64,000 nucleotides of DNA from the NCBI RefSeq assembly GCF_900187445.1, contig NZ_FYEB01000018.1:1-64000 (forward strand), given 5' to 3'. The DNA is from Pseudomonas sp. Irchel s3b2. GTDB lineage: Bacteria; Pseudomonadota; Gammaproteobacteria; Pseudomonadales; Pseudomonadaceae. Position 1 is the first letter of the stretch. The number at the start of each line of letters is the position of its first letter. The position numbers and the translations under genes are program-made. This document shows positions 51,999 to 60,872 of this stretch, piece by piece. A model generated the notes under the pieces. The model was not told where the DNA came from and ran no database searches. It was given only the letters and a program-made list of their open reading frames with translations.

Positions 51999-52778
51999 AT
52001 GAAATGTCTTATTTTTATTGCGTCGCTGCTTCTATTAGCCGGTTGTGCCAGCGGCCCACGAATCGATACCAGCCACTCTTCAGCCAATCACGACAGCCGT
52101 ATTCAGTTCGTGGTGATGCATTACACGTCCGCATCCCTGGAGAACTCGTTGCAATTGCTGACCCATGGCGAGGTCAGCAGCCACTACCTGATTAGCGACG
52201 ACAAGCGCGCCACTATTTATAAGCTCATGGATGAAAATGTCCGGGCCTGGCACGCAGGCGAAAGCGAATGGCAGGGCCGGACCTGGCTGAACTCCAGTTC
52301 CATTGGCATCGAAATCGTTAATCAGGGCTTTGAGGACACCCCGACCGGGCGTCTCTGGTATCCCTATAGCGAAGCCCAGATTGAGTCGATGATCTTCCTG
52401 CTCAAGGACATCAGCAAGCGCCAAGGCATCAGCCCCCGCCATATCATCGGCCATAGCGACATCGCACCGATGCGCAAGCTTGACCCTGGCCCACTGTTCC
52501 CCTGGAAGCGCCTGGCTGCCGAAGGCTTGGGGATCTGGCCGAACGAGCAGGCCGTGGCGCGGCAACAAGCGCAGTTCGCCGTGCAATTGCCAAGTATCAG
52601 TTGGTTTCAGGCACAGCTTGCCCGCGTGGGATACGCCACGCCGCAAACCGGCGAACTGGATGCAGCGACACGCAATGTGCTGGCGGCCTTTCAACTGCAT
52701 TTTCGCCCTTCCCGTTTCGACGGCACACCGGACGCACAAACCGCGGCGCTTCTTCAGGTGTTGAACCAGACAAAATAA
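51999..52778 (+). CDS. ampDh2: N-acetylmuramoyl-L-alanine amidase AmpDh2-like lipoprotein
   Basis: 259 residues from ATG 51999; the frame is open to 51972 but this start gives the signal with lipobox LLLAGC. Amidase_2 domain with zinc ligands in VVMHYT, and IGHSDIAPMRKLDPGPLFPW holding the second His and the Asp. C-terminal peptidoglycan-binding domain (~190-255). Outer-membrane amidase that strips peptides from peptidoglycan (PA5485-like). Confidence 0.93.
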   Translation: MKCLIFIASLLLLAGCASGPRIDTSHSSANHDSRIQFVVMHYTSASLENSLQLLTHGEVSSHYLISDDKRATIYKLMDENVRAWHAGESEWQGRTWLNSSSIGIEIVNQGFEDTPTGRLWYPYSEAQIESMIFLLKDISKRQGISPRHIIGHSDIAPMRKLDPGPLFPWKRLAAEGLGIWPNEQAVARQQAQFAVQLPSISWFQAQLARVGYATPQTGELDAATRNVLAAFQLHFRPSRFDGTPDAQTAALLQVLNQTK

Positions 52779-52851
52779 TGACGCCCGCCCGACGGTCAGC
52801 GCTTTTTCCTGATCAGCAGCTATAACTCATTGGTAATTCTTCGGATATTCC

Positions 52852-54468
52852 ATGATGCCTGCTGCTCGGGAGAGACTGCATAGCTGGTTCTATCGCCCTT
52901 GGTTTTTGGCGATGCTGGCGACTGCCTTGAGCGCAACGATTCTAACGGTCGGCAGTTTGTTCGTGGCGATGAATCAAGTCGAGCACAACGAAAGCCAGGA
53001 AATGAATGCCCAAGGTGAGCGCTTCCTGGCCCGCCTGGAGCAACTGTTCGGACAACTGCGCGAAAGCCTCGATGACCTGCAAGCCCAGCCGCTGCGAAGT
53101 TGCGATGACGAAATGATCGCTACCCTGCAGCAGGTCAGCTTCAATTACCGCTTCGTTTATGAAGCCGTTTATATGGACACTTCGCGAACCTGCTCCAACC
53201 GGCCCCGCCAGGAAGGGGTATCGCTGATCCGACCGCCGGACATCAAGGGCCCCACCTACAGCTATTGGCTGAACACCACCACCGAACCCGATGAGAACCG
53301 CGCCGCACTGATGCTTGGGCGTGGCAATTTCCGGGTGGCGACATCGCGCGGGCATTTGACCGACATGGTCGATCTGTCTCCCGGGAGTAGCCTGTTGGTG
53401 GTGCTCGACCACGGCAGCCGGGCGGTTCCGGTACTCGGTGTCGAGCAGGCCTGGCCCCCGGCGGAACCCTGGCCGCCGAAAAGCCGCGATGCGTTGCAAG
53501 TTACTCATACCCACCTGATTTACCAAATGCCCAATAACACACCCGACTACCAACTGGTACTGATCACCCCTCGCACCGGAATGCATGTACCCGCGGTATG
53601 GTGGTGGCTACTGCCGGCCAGCCTGGCGCTGAGTGCTTGTGTCGGCATTTTGGTGTTTCTGCTAGTACGCCAGCGGCAATCGCTGGATGCCGAACTGCAA
53701 GGCGCCATTCGGCGAGGCGAGTTGCAGGTGTTGTATCAACCGATCTTCGACCTCGACAGCCGCAACTGCGTCGGTGCCGAAGCCCTGCTGCGCTGGCGAA
53801 GGCCGGACGGTACGCTGACCAGTCCCGACCTGTTCATTCCGATGGCGGAGAATACTGGCCAGATCCGCCAGATGACTGACTTCGTATTGCAGCGCCTGCT
53901 GGAACAGCTCGGGCAACTGTTGCGGTCCAATCCGCAACTGTACATTTCGGTCAACCTGGCGGCCTGCGATGTCATGGTGCCGCGTATTGGTCAGGTAATG
54001 GCGCGCCTGTTGAGCCTGCACCGAGTGGCGGCCAGGCAGATTGCCTTTGAAGTGACCGAGCGCGGTTTGGTGGATGTGGTGGTGGCCAGAGAAAACCTGC
54101 AAGCCCTGCGGGATGTCGGGCATCAGGTGCTGATCGACGACTTTGGCACCGGCTATTGCAGCCTTGCCTACCTGCAAACCCTACCGGTGGACTGCCTGAA
54201 AATCGACAAGGCATTTATCGACGCGCTGGGCCATGATGCCGCCAGCAGCGGCGTGGCACCGCACATCATTCGCATGGCTCAGGCCCTGCAACTCAAGGTC
54301 ATTGCAGAAGGCATCGAACATGAAGCCCAAGTGCTGTTTCTGAGCAGTGAAGGGGTGAAGTTCGGTCAAGGCTGGCTGTTCTCCCACGCACTGAGCGCCG
54401 TACAGTTCATCGAACTGATTACCCGTGGCCGCCGACTGACCACGCGACGTCTGGATGACGACGCCTGA
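52852..54468 (+). CDS. CSS-motif EAL phosphodiesterase, membrane-bound
   Basis: 538 residues. TM1 ~17-40, periplasmic domain ~41-245, TM2 ~250-272, EAL domain ~285-525. The periplasmic part has two key cysteines, C84 (RSCDDE) and C114 (RTCSNRP), fitting the CSS-motif sensor where a DsbA-made disulfide controls activity; the canonical CSS is CSN here. The EAL domain is intact: E310-A-L, N368, E400, D429-D430-FGTG, K450. Hydrolyses cyclic-di-GMP. PAO1 has no gene here between ampDh2 and kinB, to my recollection. Confidence 0.88.
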   Translation: MMPAARERLHSWFYRPWFLAMLATALSATILTVGSLFVAMNQVEHNESQEMNAQGERFLARLEQLFGQLRESLDDLQAQPLRSCDDEMIATLQQVSFNYRFVYEAVYMDTSRTCSNRPRQEGVSLIRPPDIKGPTYSYWLNTTTEPDENRAALMLGRGNFRVATSRGHLTDMVDLSPGSSLLVVLDHGSRAVPVLGVEQAWPPAEPWPPKSRDALQVTHTHLIYQMPNNTPDYQLVLITPRTGMHVPAVWWWLLPASLALSACVGILVFLLVRQRQSLDAELQGAIRRGELQVLYQPIFDLDSRNCVGAEALLRWRRPDGTLTSPDLFIPMAENTGQIRQMTDFVLQRLLEQLGQLLRSNPQLYISVNLAACDVMVPRIGQVMARLLSLHRVAARQIAFEVTERGLVDVVVARENLQALRDVGHQVLIDDFGTGYCSLAYLQTLPVDCLKIDKAFIDALGHDAASSGVAPHIIRMAQALQLKVIAEGIEHEAQVLFLSSEGVKFGQGWLFSHALSAVQFIELITRGRRLTTRRLDDDA

Positions 54469-54480
54469 GATGGGTCAGGC

Positions 54481-56271
54481 TTATACCACCAGCGCCATGT
54501 AGAACTGCGTACCCTGTCCAGGCCGGGAGTAGACACCCATCCGCCCGCCATGCAGCTGCACGATTTCCTTGCACAGCGCCAGACCGAGCCCGGCCCCGCC
54601 CTTTTTGCGGCCAACCTGGACAAAGGGTTCGAAGATCCGTCCCTGCTGGCCGTAGGCAATGCCTTCGCCGTTGTCCTCGACACTGATAATCATCCGCTCC
54701 CCATGCCGCCTGGCCTGCAAACGTATCAGCCCGTCACGGGAGGTATGGCGCAAGGCGTTGTCGATCAGGTTGTCGAGCACCCGCTCCAGTTGCACCTGAT
54801 CGGCTTGCAGTCGCGGCAACGGTCCCTGCACTTCCACCAGCAACTCAATGCCCTTCTCCTGCGCCGAGCTGGCAAAACGCACCTGGGCCTGCTCCAGCAA
54901 ATCCTCAATGGAACACGGTGCCAGCGTGAGTTTTTGCAGGCCATTCTGATACCGGGAGAAATTCAGCAGATCATTGATCAACTGCATCAGGCGCTGCATT
55001 TCTTCGTTGACGGTGTCCAGCAAGTCAGCCTCACGGGAGTCTTTGGCAAAATGCACCCGCTCGCGGAACAGACCGAATGCCATGTGCATCCCGGTGACCG
55101 GTGTGCGCAACTCATGGGAAGCACGCAAGACGAACTCGCTGCGCGCCCGTTCGAATGTGCGCTGCTCGGTGACGTCATGCAGCACCATTACGGCGCCGAG
55201 AATATGCCCTTGGGTATGGCTGACCGGCGTCAGGCTATACGTCAACAATCGAGACTCACCATCGACCTCGATGCTCAGGTCGTCCGGCGCTCGCTCCAGA
55301 GCGCCGCCGCGCAGCACCAGTTGCAGCTGTTCATCCAGTTCGGGACGCTCAAGCGCCGTGCCCAGCCCTTGACCGAAACGATCGCTGTCCCAGCCTAACT
55401 GGCGCTGAGCCACGGGGTTAAGGTGCTCGAGATGACCTTGACGATCAATGATCAGCAAACCGTCGTCGATGCTGTCGAGCACCGCTTGCAAACGTTGTTG
55501 GCCGGCGAGCAGTTCGTCGATATTGGTCGCCTGGTGCTCACGCAAGGCCTCGGCCATGATTCCAAAACGCCGGGTCAACTGGTTCATTTCCAGCCCGGAA
55601 GAAATCGGCAGGGTCACTTCGAAATTGCCTTGGCCAATATTGTCAGCGGCCTGCACCAGCGCCTCGATCGGAGCCCCGAAACGCCGGGCGATCGCATGGG
55701 CGGTAATGAAGCCGATGAACAACACCCCCACCCCGACCAACCCAAGCAGGCCGGCAATCAACAGTGCCCGCTCCCGGGCCTGACGTTCGATCTCAGTGAT
55801 GCTATCCAGCGCGCGCTTCTGTTCAGAGATCAAACCGTTGCGCAACACGTTGAATTTTTCCGTGAGATCCCCGTCACCACTGACTACCTGTATCGGAGCG
55901 CGGGAAAGATCAAAGGCCTGCAACAAGCTCTGATAATCAGCCTTGGCCTTTTTGAAACTGTACTGGGCAACCTCGCTGGAAGGCTCGCGGGCAATGCCTT
56001 CGTCGAGCAACTCAAGGGAATGCTGCCTGGATGCCTCGAACGCCGCAGGATCAGGGTTCTCGCCGAGCATGATGATCAGTTGATCACCCAGGGCCTGACG
56101 CAGCTTCAATCCCAGATTCAGCGTGACGAAGTTGTCACGGATCAGGGCTTCCTGAGTCCCTGCCATCTGCATCACGCTGACCAGCCCGAGCAACAGCCCA
56201 AGCAGCGCCACGGTCATCAGCGCGGAAATACTCAGAAACAGCCGGGTGCGCAACGTCATCGCCAGTTTCAT
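54481..56271 (-). CDS. kinB: Sensor histidine kinase KinB
   Basis: 596 residues. TM1 ~12-33, a periplasmic ligand-binding domain ~35-165, TM2 ~170-192, HAMP ~193-245, PAS ~255-370, then HisKA with H386 and P391 in RASHELRTP (H385/P390 in P. aeruginosa) and a HATPase domain with NLIDNALRH and GGAGLGLALC. Controls AlgB; loss of KinB promotes alginate overproduction in P. aeruginosa through AlgU activation. Second gene of algB-kinB, 10 bases after algB. Confidence 0.95.
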   Translation of the reverse strand: MKLAMTLRTRLFLSISALMTVALLGLLLGLVSVMQMAGTQEALIRDNFVTLNLGLKLRQALGDQLIIMLGENPDPAAFEASRQHSLELLDEGIAREPSSEVAQYSFKKAKADYQSLLQAFDLSRAPIQVVSGDGDLTEKFNVLRNGLISEQKRALDSITEIERQARERALLIAGLLGLVGVGVLFIGFITAHAIARRFGAPIEALVQAADNIGQGNFEVTLPISSGLEMNQLTRRFGIMAEALREHQATNIDELLAGQQRLQAVLDSIDDGLLIIDRQGHLEHLNPVAQRQLGWDSDRFGQGLGTALERPELDEQLQLVLRGGALERAPDDLSIEVDGESRLLTYSLTPVSHTQGHILGAVMVLHDVTEQRTFERARSEFVLRASHELRTPVTGMHMAFGLFRERVHFAKDSREADLLDTVNEEMQRLMQLINDLLNFSRYQNGLQKLTLAPCSIEDLLEQAQVRFASSAQEKGIELLVEVQGPLPRLQADQVQLERVLDNLIDNALRHTSRDGLIRLQARRHGERMIISVEDNGEGIAYGQQGRIFEPFVQVGRKKGGAGLGLALCKEIVQLHGGRMGVYSRPGQGTQFYMALVV

Positions 56272-56281
56272 CGATTACAAC

Positions 56282-57628
56282 TCACAGATTGTACTGCTTG
56301 CGTTTGCGGTACAGGGTCGAAGCATCGATACCCAGGGTCTTGGCCGCCTGATCCAGCGTATCGGCCGTGGCCAGGACCGCGCCAATGTGAGCTTTTTCCA
56401 ATTCATCCAGGCTCAGTGCAGCGCCGATGCGCGGCGTGTGGTTGGTCGGGATCTCGGCCATGCCCAAGTGGCTGAGCTCTACCCGCTCCTGCGGACAAAT
56501 AATGCTCGCGCGCTCCACCACGTTGCGCAGCTCGCGAATGTTGCCCGGCCAGCGGTAGCCGAGCAGCGCTTCGCGGGCCTCGTCGCTGAAACATCTGGCC
56601 GGGCGCGAGTATTCCTTGACGAAGCGTGCCAGGAAACGGTCAGCCAGGTTCAGAATGTCTTCCCTGCGTTCGCGAAGTGGCGGCAGGTGCAAGGTGATGA
56701 CGTTCAGGCGATAGAGCAAGTCTTCACGAAAGCGGCCATCGCGAACCATGTCTTCAAGGTTGAGGTTAGTCGCTGCGAGGATTCGCACATCGGCACGGCG
56801 GGTCACCGGGTCGCCCACGCGTTCGTATTCCTTGTCCTGAATGAAACGCAGCAATTTTGGCTGCAAGGTCAATGGAAAATCGCCGATCTCGTCGAGAAAT
56901 AACGTTCCGCCGTCGGCCTGGTTAACACGACCCAAGGTACTTTCACTGGCACCGGTGAACGCGCCGCGGCTGTGTCCGAAGAGTTCGCTGTCCATCAATT
57001 CTGCTGTCAGGGACGGGCAGTTGACGGTGACGCAGGACTTCTTCTGGCGTTTGCTCCAGCCGTGAATGGCCCGTGACAGCTCACCTTTACCCGTGCCGGA
57101 TTCGCCGAGAAGCAGGATATTGGCGTCAGTACTGGCGACCTGGCGCGCCGTTTCGAGCACCACTTTCATGGCCGGACTGTGGGAATCCAGGCCCTCCTTG
57201 GGTTTTCGCACTTCACCTTCGAGGGCTTCCAGGCGCGCCGAGAGTTGCCGTACTTCCAGCTGTTTGGCAGTGGCCAGACGCAACTGGTCGGGGCTGCAAG
57301 GTTTGACCAGGTAGTCGGCGGCGCCGGCCTGAATCGCATCCACGGCAGTGTCCACGGCCGAGTGAGCAGTGACGATCACCACCCGCATCCAAGGCGCCTG
57401 GATGCGCATCTGGGCCAGCACATCCAGGCCGTTATCTTCCCCCAGGCGCAAATCGAGGAAGCACAGATCGAAAACCTGGCGCTGCAACAAGGCTTCGGCC
57501 TGAGCAGCGCTGGTCGCGGTGGCCACGCTGTAGCCTTCGTCTTCGAGGCAATAGCGAAAGGTTCGAAGGATGGCGGATTCATCATCCACCAGCAGAATGC
57601 GGCCTTGATGCTCAGTGGCTGATTCCAT
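56282..57628 (-). CDS. algB: NtrC-family response regulator AlgB
   Basis: 448 residues. Receiver domain with phospho-acceptor D59 in CFLDLRLG. AAA+ domain ~140-375 with Walker A GESGTGKGE, the sigma54-contact loop GAFTGA and the LFLDEIGDFP Walker B. C-terminal Fis-type HTH (LDQAAKTLGIDASTLYRKRKQYNL region). Regulates alginate genes. Although it has the GAFTGA loop, part of its action in P. aeruginosa is sigma54-independent. AAAGGAG precedes the ATG. Confidence 0.96.
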   Translation of the reverse strand: MESATEHQGRILLVDDESAILRTFRYCLEDEGYSVATATSAAQAEALLQRQVFDLCFLDLRLGEDNGLDVLAQMRIQAPWMRVVIVTAHSAVDTAVDAIQAGAADYLVKPCSPDQLRLATAKQLEVRQLSARLEALEGEVRKPKEGLDSHSPAMKVVLETARQVASTDANILLLGESGTGKGELSRAIHGWSKRQKKSCVTVNCPSLTAELMDSELFGHSRGAFTGASESTLGRVNQADGGTLFLDEIGDFPLTLQPKLLRFIQDKEYERVGDPVTRRADVRILAATNLNLEDMVRDGRFREDLLYRLNVITLHLPPLRERREDILNLADRFLARFVKEYSRPARCFSDEAREALLGYRWPGNIRELRNVVERASIICPQERVELSHLGMAEIPTNHTPRIGAALSLDELEKAHIGAVLATADTLDQAAKTLGIDASTLYRKRKQYNL

Positions 57629-58069
57629 GTTCCTACGCTCCTTTAATTGATGATTGGGTTAGTCCCGGAAAAAATCGGGCAAGTTGCATGATTGAGTGTG
57701 GTCGATTCCAGACAAAACAGCGGAGCTATCTACTCAGCGACAACATAATTCACTGATTTATCTGATTTTTTATTAATAGACCATTCTTCGGCGATTGCCT
57801 GCGTCCCTTTCTGACATCTGTGCCCTTCCCTCAATTCCAAAAATATTGAAAGTTTCGGCGAGCTCATCGTGCATTAAGCACGACCTCAAAAGAGGCATCG
57901 TGCAGGATGCGTCCGAAACGATTTTCACAGAACATATAACTTATTGATTTTAATCGTATTAAACCTAGCAATAAGGTGGCATGCAGGCTGCAGGAGTCTG
58001 GGTAATCAGGGCATTTAATGAACCAGCGCCCGCCAAAGAATACGACCCAATGTGGGGAGGAACTTCAGG
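57629..58069. other. Divergent control region between algB and the small membrane gene
   Basis: 441 bases without a gene; AT-rich in the middle. Contains hairpins CGTGC-attaa-GCACG (57869-57883) and CCTC-aaaa-GAGG (57885-57896), and a sigma54-type promoter near the right end (57977-57992). Nothing else was recognised. Confidence 0.6.
57977..57992 (+). promoter_or_regulatory. Sigma54 -24/-12 promoter
   Basis: TGGCATG-cagg-CTGCA, with the diagnostic GG and GC exactly 10 bases apart; one mismatch each from TGGCACG and TTGCA. Start predicted ~12 bases downstream, giving a ~65-base leader before ATG 58070. The adjacent algB encodes an NtrC-family activator. Confidence 0.6.
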
Positions 58070-58351
58070 ATGAATCGCCAAGGTGCCGCCCAATTACGTA
58101 TCTCGCCATTGCATGTCCAGCAAGGCCTGATTGCCTTGCTGGCGCTGTTGATCACCTTGATTGGAGGCCAGCAATTCTTGCGTTGGGAACAGAGCCAGCA
58201 GCCGGAGACGCCGCACCTGTCGATTCCACATACCCCACAAACCCACTTCAGCGCCGCCAGCAACCTGACTGACAACGACTCAATGCGAATGATGGACGTC
58301 GACCAGGCCCAGCCTGTTGATGAGACGCCTCAAGAACGTTGGGTGTTTTAA
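58070..58351 (+). CDS. Small single-span membrane protein (PA5482-like)
   Basis: 93 residues from ATG 58070, with GGGGAGG at 58054-58060 upstream. One transmembrane helix (QGLIALLALLITLIGGQQFL, ~residues 19-38), then a periplasmic/exposed polar tail rich in Gln, Pro, His and Asp. No domain recognised. The location beside algB and behind a sigma54-type promoter suggests control by an NtrC-family activator. Confidence 0.75.
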   Translation: MNRQGAAQLRISPLHVQQGLIALLALLITLIGGQQFLRWEQSQQPETPHLSIPHTPQTHFSAASNLTDNDSMRMMDVDQAQPVDETPQERWVF

Positions 58352-58431
58352 GCAAACGAACTTGGCGTGCTCGACACGCCCGGAAAGCACCACAAGCAAC
58401 TCCTTTAAACAGATGCGTAAGGAGAATCACC

Positions 58432-58596
58432 ATGTTGAGCTGGGCAATCACATTCTTGATCATTGCCATCATCGCCGCAGTACTGGGCTTCGGTGGTATC
58501 GCGGGCACCGCCACGGGTATCGCCAAGATTCTCTTTGTCGTGTTCCTGGTGATGTTCATTGCTTCCTTCTTCTTTGGCCGCCGCGGTCGAGGCTGA
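58432..58596 (+). CDS. DUF1328 family small membrane protein (YtjA-like)
   Basis: 54 residues with two hydrophobic helices (~residues 4-24 and 29-49) and an RRGRG end; sequence LGFGGIAGTATGIAKILFVVFLV is the DUF1328 signature. Conserved, function unknown; YtjA-type proteins are stress-linked. AAGGAG precedes the ATG. 80 bases after the PA5482-like gene. Confidence 0.9.
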   Translation: MLSWAITFLIIAIIAAVLGFGGIAGTATGIAKILFVVFLVMFIASFFFGRRGRG

Positions 58597-58623
58597 AATA
58601 ACTGAAGAAAGAGTTCGAAACAT

Positions 58624-58967
58624 GAAAGAGGCCACAGCGCTTCTTTCCACTGCGCTACCCGAGGACGGTAGACGCATGACCAAGGGGTCGGGACGCTCTG
58701 ACTGCTTCAGGGTCGCAGTGACCTACAGGTACAGGGAGTACCTGCGCAAGGGCCGGGTCAGGCAAAGCTGCGACGCAAGTTCGCCGGGGCCCGAGGTGGC
58801 TCGACGAACTTGCGGAGGGCTTCAACGTGCAAAACGTTGATCTAGAGCATTCAGCTCATCTGTTATTGCTGCATATTCCCCGCAAAACCGTTTCGCGGTG
58901 TTTCTTCGTGACCGTATATCGAGAAAGCTCCGACGCTCTCGATAGGATAATTCGCAGCAAAACGTAG
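58624..58967 (+). other. Unexplained segment: possible frameshifted ORF or structured RNA
   Basis: One frame is open from ATG 58623 to TGA 58838 (MKEATALLS... TYRYREYLRKGR), and a second frame is open from 58722 to TAG 58967 (GKAATQVRRGPRWLDELAEG, then NVQNVDLEHSAHLLLLHIPRK). Both look partly protein-like, and a single shift in the overlap would join them into a ~115-residue product. The same bases also form three good hairpins (58655-58671, 58726-58744, 58775-58813). No family was recognised. Could be a decayed gene or an RNA. Confidence 0.4.
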
Positions 58968-59298
58968 GCCTTTTCCCAAATTTCCATCTATTTAAAAAAC
59001 ATCGACCTGCGCTGAAATGGCCGGTTCACGGCACTTATGCCCGCCTGAATGTCATATTCAAACCGGCTGGGACGCGGGTTTCAGTTGGAAAATCTCATGC
59101 CGATTCGGCATAGGGTAGGCGTTTACGGCATTAGACGGCGCTTCCCGGCATCGGAATAGTTGCGCCTTTTTTCGCTGCCTGAGAGCCGTAAATGCTCGCT
59201 CGCGGGGACCTTATACGGGGGCCGGTGCAAAACTTGTTCGCCATTAGGCGTTTCAGTTCATGCATCGGCCTGAGTCAAACGCAAGTAAGGGTAAAGAT
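58968..59298 (+). promoter_or_regulatory. gltP upstream region with nested leader structure
   Basis: 331 bases with no gene. TTTACGGC (59122-59129) pairs with GCCGTAAA (59185-59192); inside it GGCGC (59137) pairs with GCGCC (59162), followed immediately by TTTTTT (59167-59172). The latter looks like a terminator in the leader, about 125 bases before the gltP start. It may attenuate gltP or end an upstream transcript. Confidence 0.4.
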
Positions 59299-60630
59299 AT
59301 GAAGAAGGCAAAGCTTAGCCTCGCCTGGCAGATCCTCATCGGTCTGGTTCTGGGGATAGCAATTGGTGCACTGCTCAACCATTTCAGTGCCGAAAAAGCC
59401 TGGTGGATCAGCAACGTCCTGCAACCGGCAGGCGATATCTTTATCCGTCTGATCAAGATGATCGTGATCCCGATTGTGATCTCCTCGCTCGTCGTCGGCA
59501 TTGCTGGCGTGGGTGACGCGAAGAAACTCGGTCGCATCGGTCTGAAGACCATCATCTACTTCGAAATCGTCACCACCATCGCCATTCTGGTCGGCCTGGT
59601 GTTGGCCAACGTGGTCCATCCGGGCACCGGCATCGACATGAGCACCCTGGGTACGGTGGATATTTCCAAGTACCAGGCCACTGCCGCCGAGGTTCAGCAT
59701 GAACATGCGTTCATCCAGACCATCCTCAATCTGATCCCGTCGAACATCTTTGCGGCCATGGCGCGTGGCGAGATGTTGCCGATCATCTTCTTCTCCGTGT
59801 TGTTCGGCCTCGGTCTGTCGAGCCTGCAATCGGACCTGCGCGAGCCGCTGGTGAAGATGTTCCAGGGCGTGTCGGAGAGCATGTTCAAGGTCACTCACAT
59901 GATCATGAACTACGCGCCTATTGGTGTTTTCGCTTTAATCGCGGTGACCGTGGCCAACTTCGGCTTCGCCTCTCTGCTGCCGCTGGCCAAACTGGTCATC
60001 CTGGTTTACTTCGCCATTGCCTTCTTCGCCTTCGTGGTGCTGGGCCTGATCGCTCGCCTGTTCGGCTTCTCGGTGATCAAGCTGATGCGCATCTTCAAGG
60101 ATGAGCTGGTCCTGGCCTACTCCACCGCCAGTTCCGAAACCGTGCTGCCGCGCGTGATCGAGAAGATGGAAGCCTACGGCGCGCCGAAAGCCATTTGCAG
60201 TTTTGTGGTGCCGACCGGCTACTCGTTCAACCTCGACGGCTCGACCCTGTACCAGAGCATCGCGGCGATCTTCATTGCCCAGCTCTATGGCATCGACTTG
60301 TCCATCAGCCAGCAAGTGCTGCTGGTGCTGACGCTGATGGTCACCTCCAAAGGCATCGCCGGCGTACCGGGCGTGTCCTTCGTGGTGCTGCTGGCCACAT
60401 TGGGCAGCGTCGGTATTCCGTTGGAAGGCCTGGCATTCATCGCCGGTGTCGACCGCATCATGGACATGGCCCGTACCGCGTTGAACGTGATCGGCAACGC
60501 CTTGGCCGTATTGGTTATCGCTCGTTGGGAAGGCATGTACGACGATGCCAAGGGCGAGCGCTACTGGAACTCCCTGCCGCACTGGCGCAGCAAGGAAAAG
60601 CTGCCGGTTGGCGAAATTTCCAGCAACTGA
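59299..60630 (+). CDS. gltP: Glutamate/aspartate:proton symporter
   Basis: 443 residues from ATG 59299. DAACS (GltPH) family with eight helices and two re-entrant hairpins. Conserved elements: serine-rich hairpin 1 YSTASSETVLPRV, the helix 7 motif FNLDGSTLYQ and the HP2 GIAGVPGVSFV. Inner-membrane uptake of glutamate and aspartate. A REPIN and a terminator follow. Confidence 0.95.
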   Translation: MKKAKLSLAWQILIGLVLGIAIGALLNHFSAEKAWWISNVLQPAGDIFIRLIKMIVIPIVISSLVVGIAGVGDAKKLGRIGLKTIIYFEIVTTIAILVGLVLANVVHPGTGIDMSTLGTVDISKYQATAAEVQHEHAFIQTILNLIPSNIFAAMARGEMLPIIFFSVLFGLGLSSLQSDLREPLVKMFQGVSESMFKVTHMIMNYAPIGVFALIAVTVANFGFASLLPLAKLVILVYFAIAFFAFVVLGLIARLFGFSVIKLMRIFKDELVLAYSTASSETVLPRVIEKMEAYGAPKAICSFVVPTGYSFNLDGSTLYQSIAAIFIAQLYGIDLSISQQVLLVLTLMVTSKGIAGVPGVSFVVLLATLGSVGIPLEGLAFIAGVDRIMDMARTALNVIGNALAVLVIARWEGMYDDAKGERYWNSLPHWRSKEKLPVGEISSN

Positions 60631-60640
60631 CGTAGATCCC

Positions 60641-60731
60641 TGTAGGAGCGAGGCTTGCCCGCGAATGGGACGCCGCGGTGTTTCAGTTGCACCGCGTCAT
60701 CGTTCTTCGCTGGCAAGCCATGCTCCTACAG
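60641..60731. repeat. Mixed-class REPIN after gltP
   Basis: Left arm is the RAYT-flanking class (TGTAGGAGCGAGGCTTGCCC); right arm is closer to the CTTCGCTGGCAAGCCA class seen in the cox operon. A chimeric or diverged pair. Confidence 0.8.
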
Positions 60732-60794
60732 GACGGAGTTGCACGCACATTATGTGTAGGGCGCAATCCCGCAGAGCGATAAACGCTCGCAAAC

Positions 60795-60820
60795 AAACCC
60801 CGGAGAAATCCGGGGTTTGT
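60795..60820 (+). terminator. Terminator-like hairpin before the SpmAB-like gene
   Basis: CAAACCCCGGA / TCCGGGGTTTG perfect stem with GAAA tetraloop. The following T tract is weak. Confidence 0.65.
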
Positions 60821-60872
60821 CGTTTCTGCCTGCCCCGCTATCATTCGCCGCATCTTCCGGGGGATTTGACTG

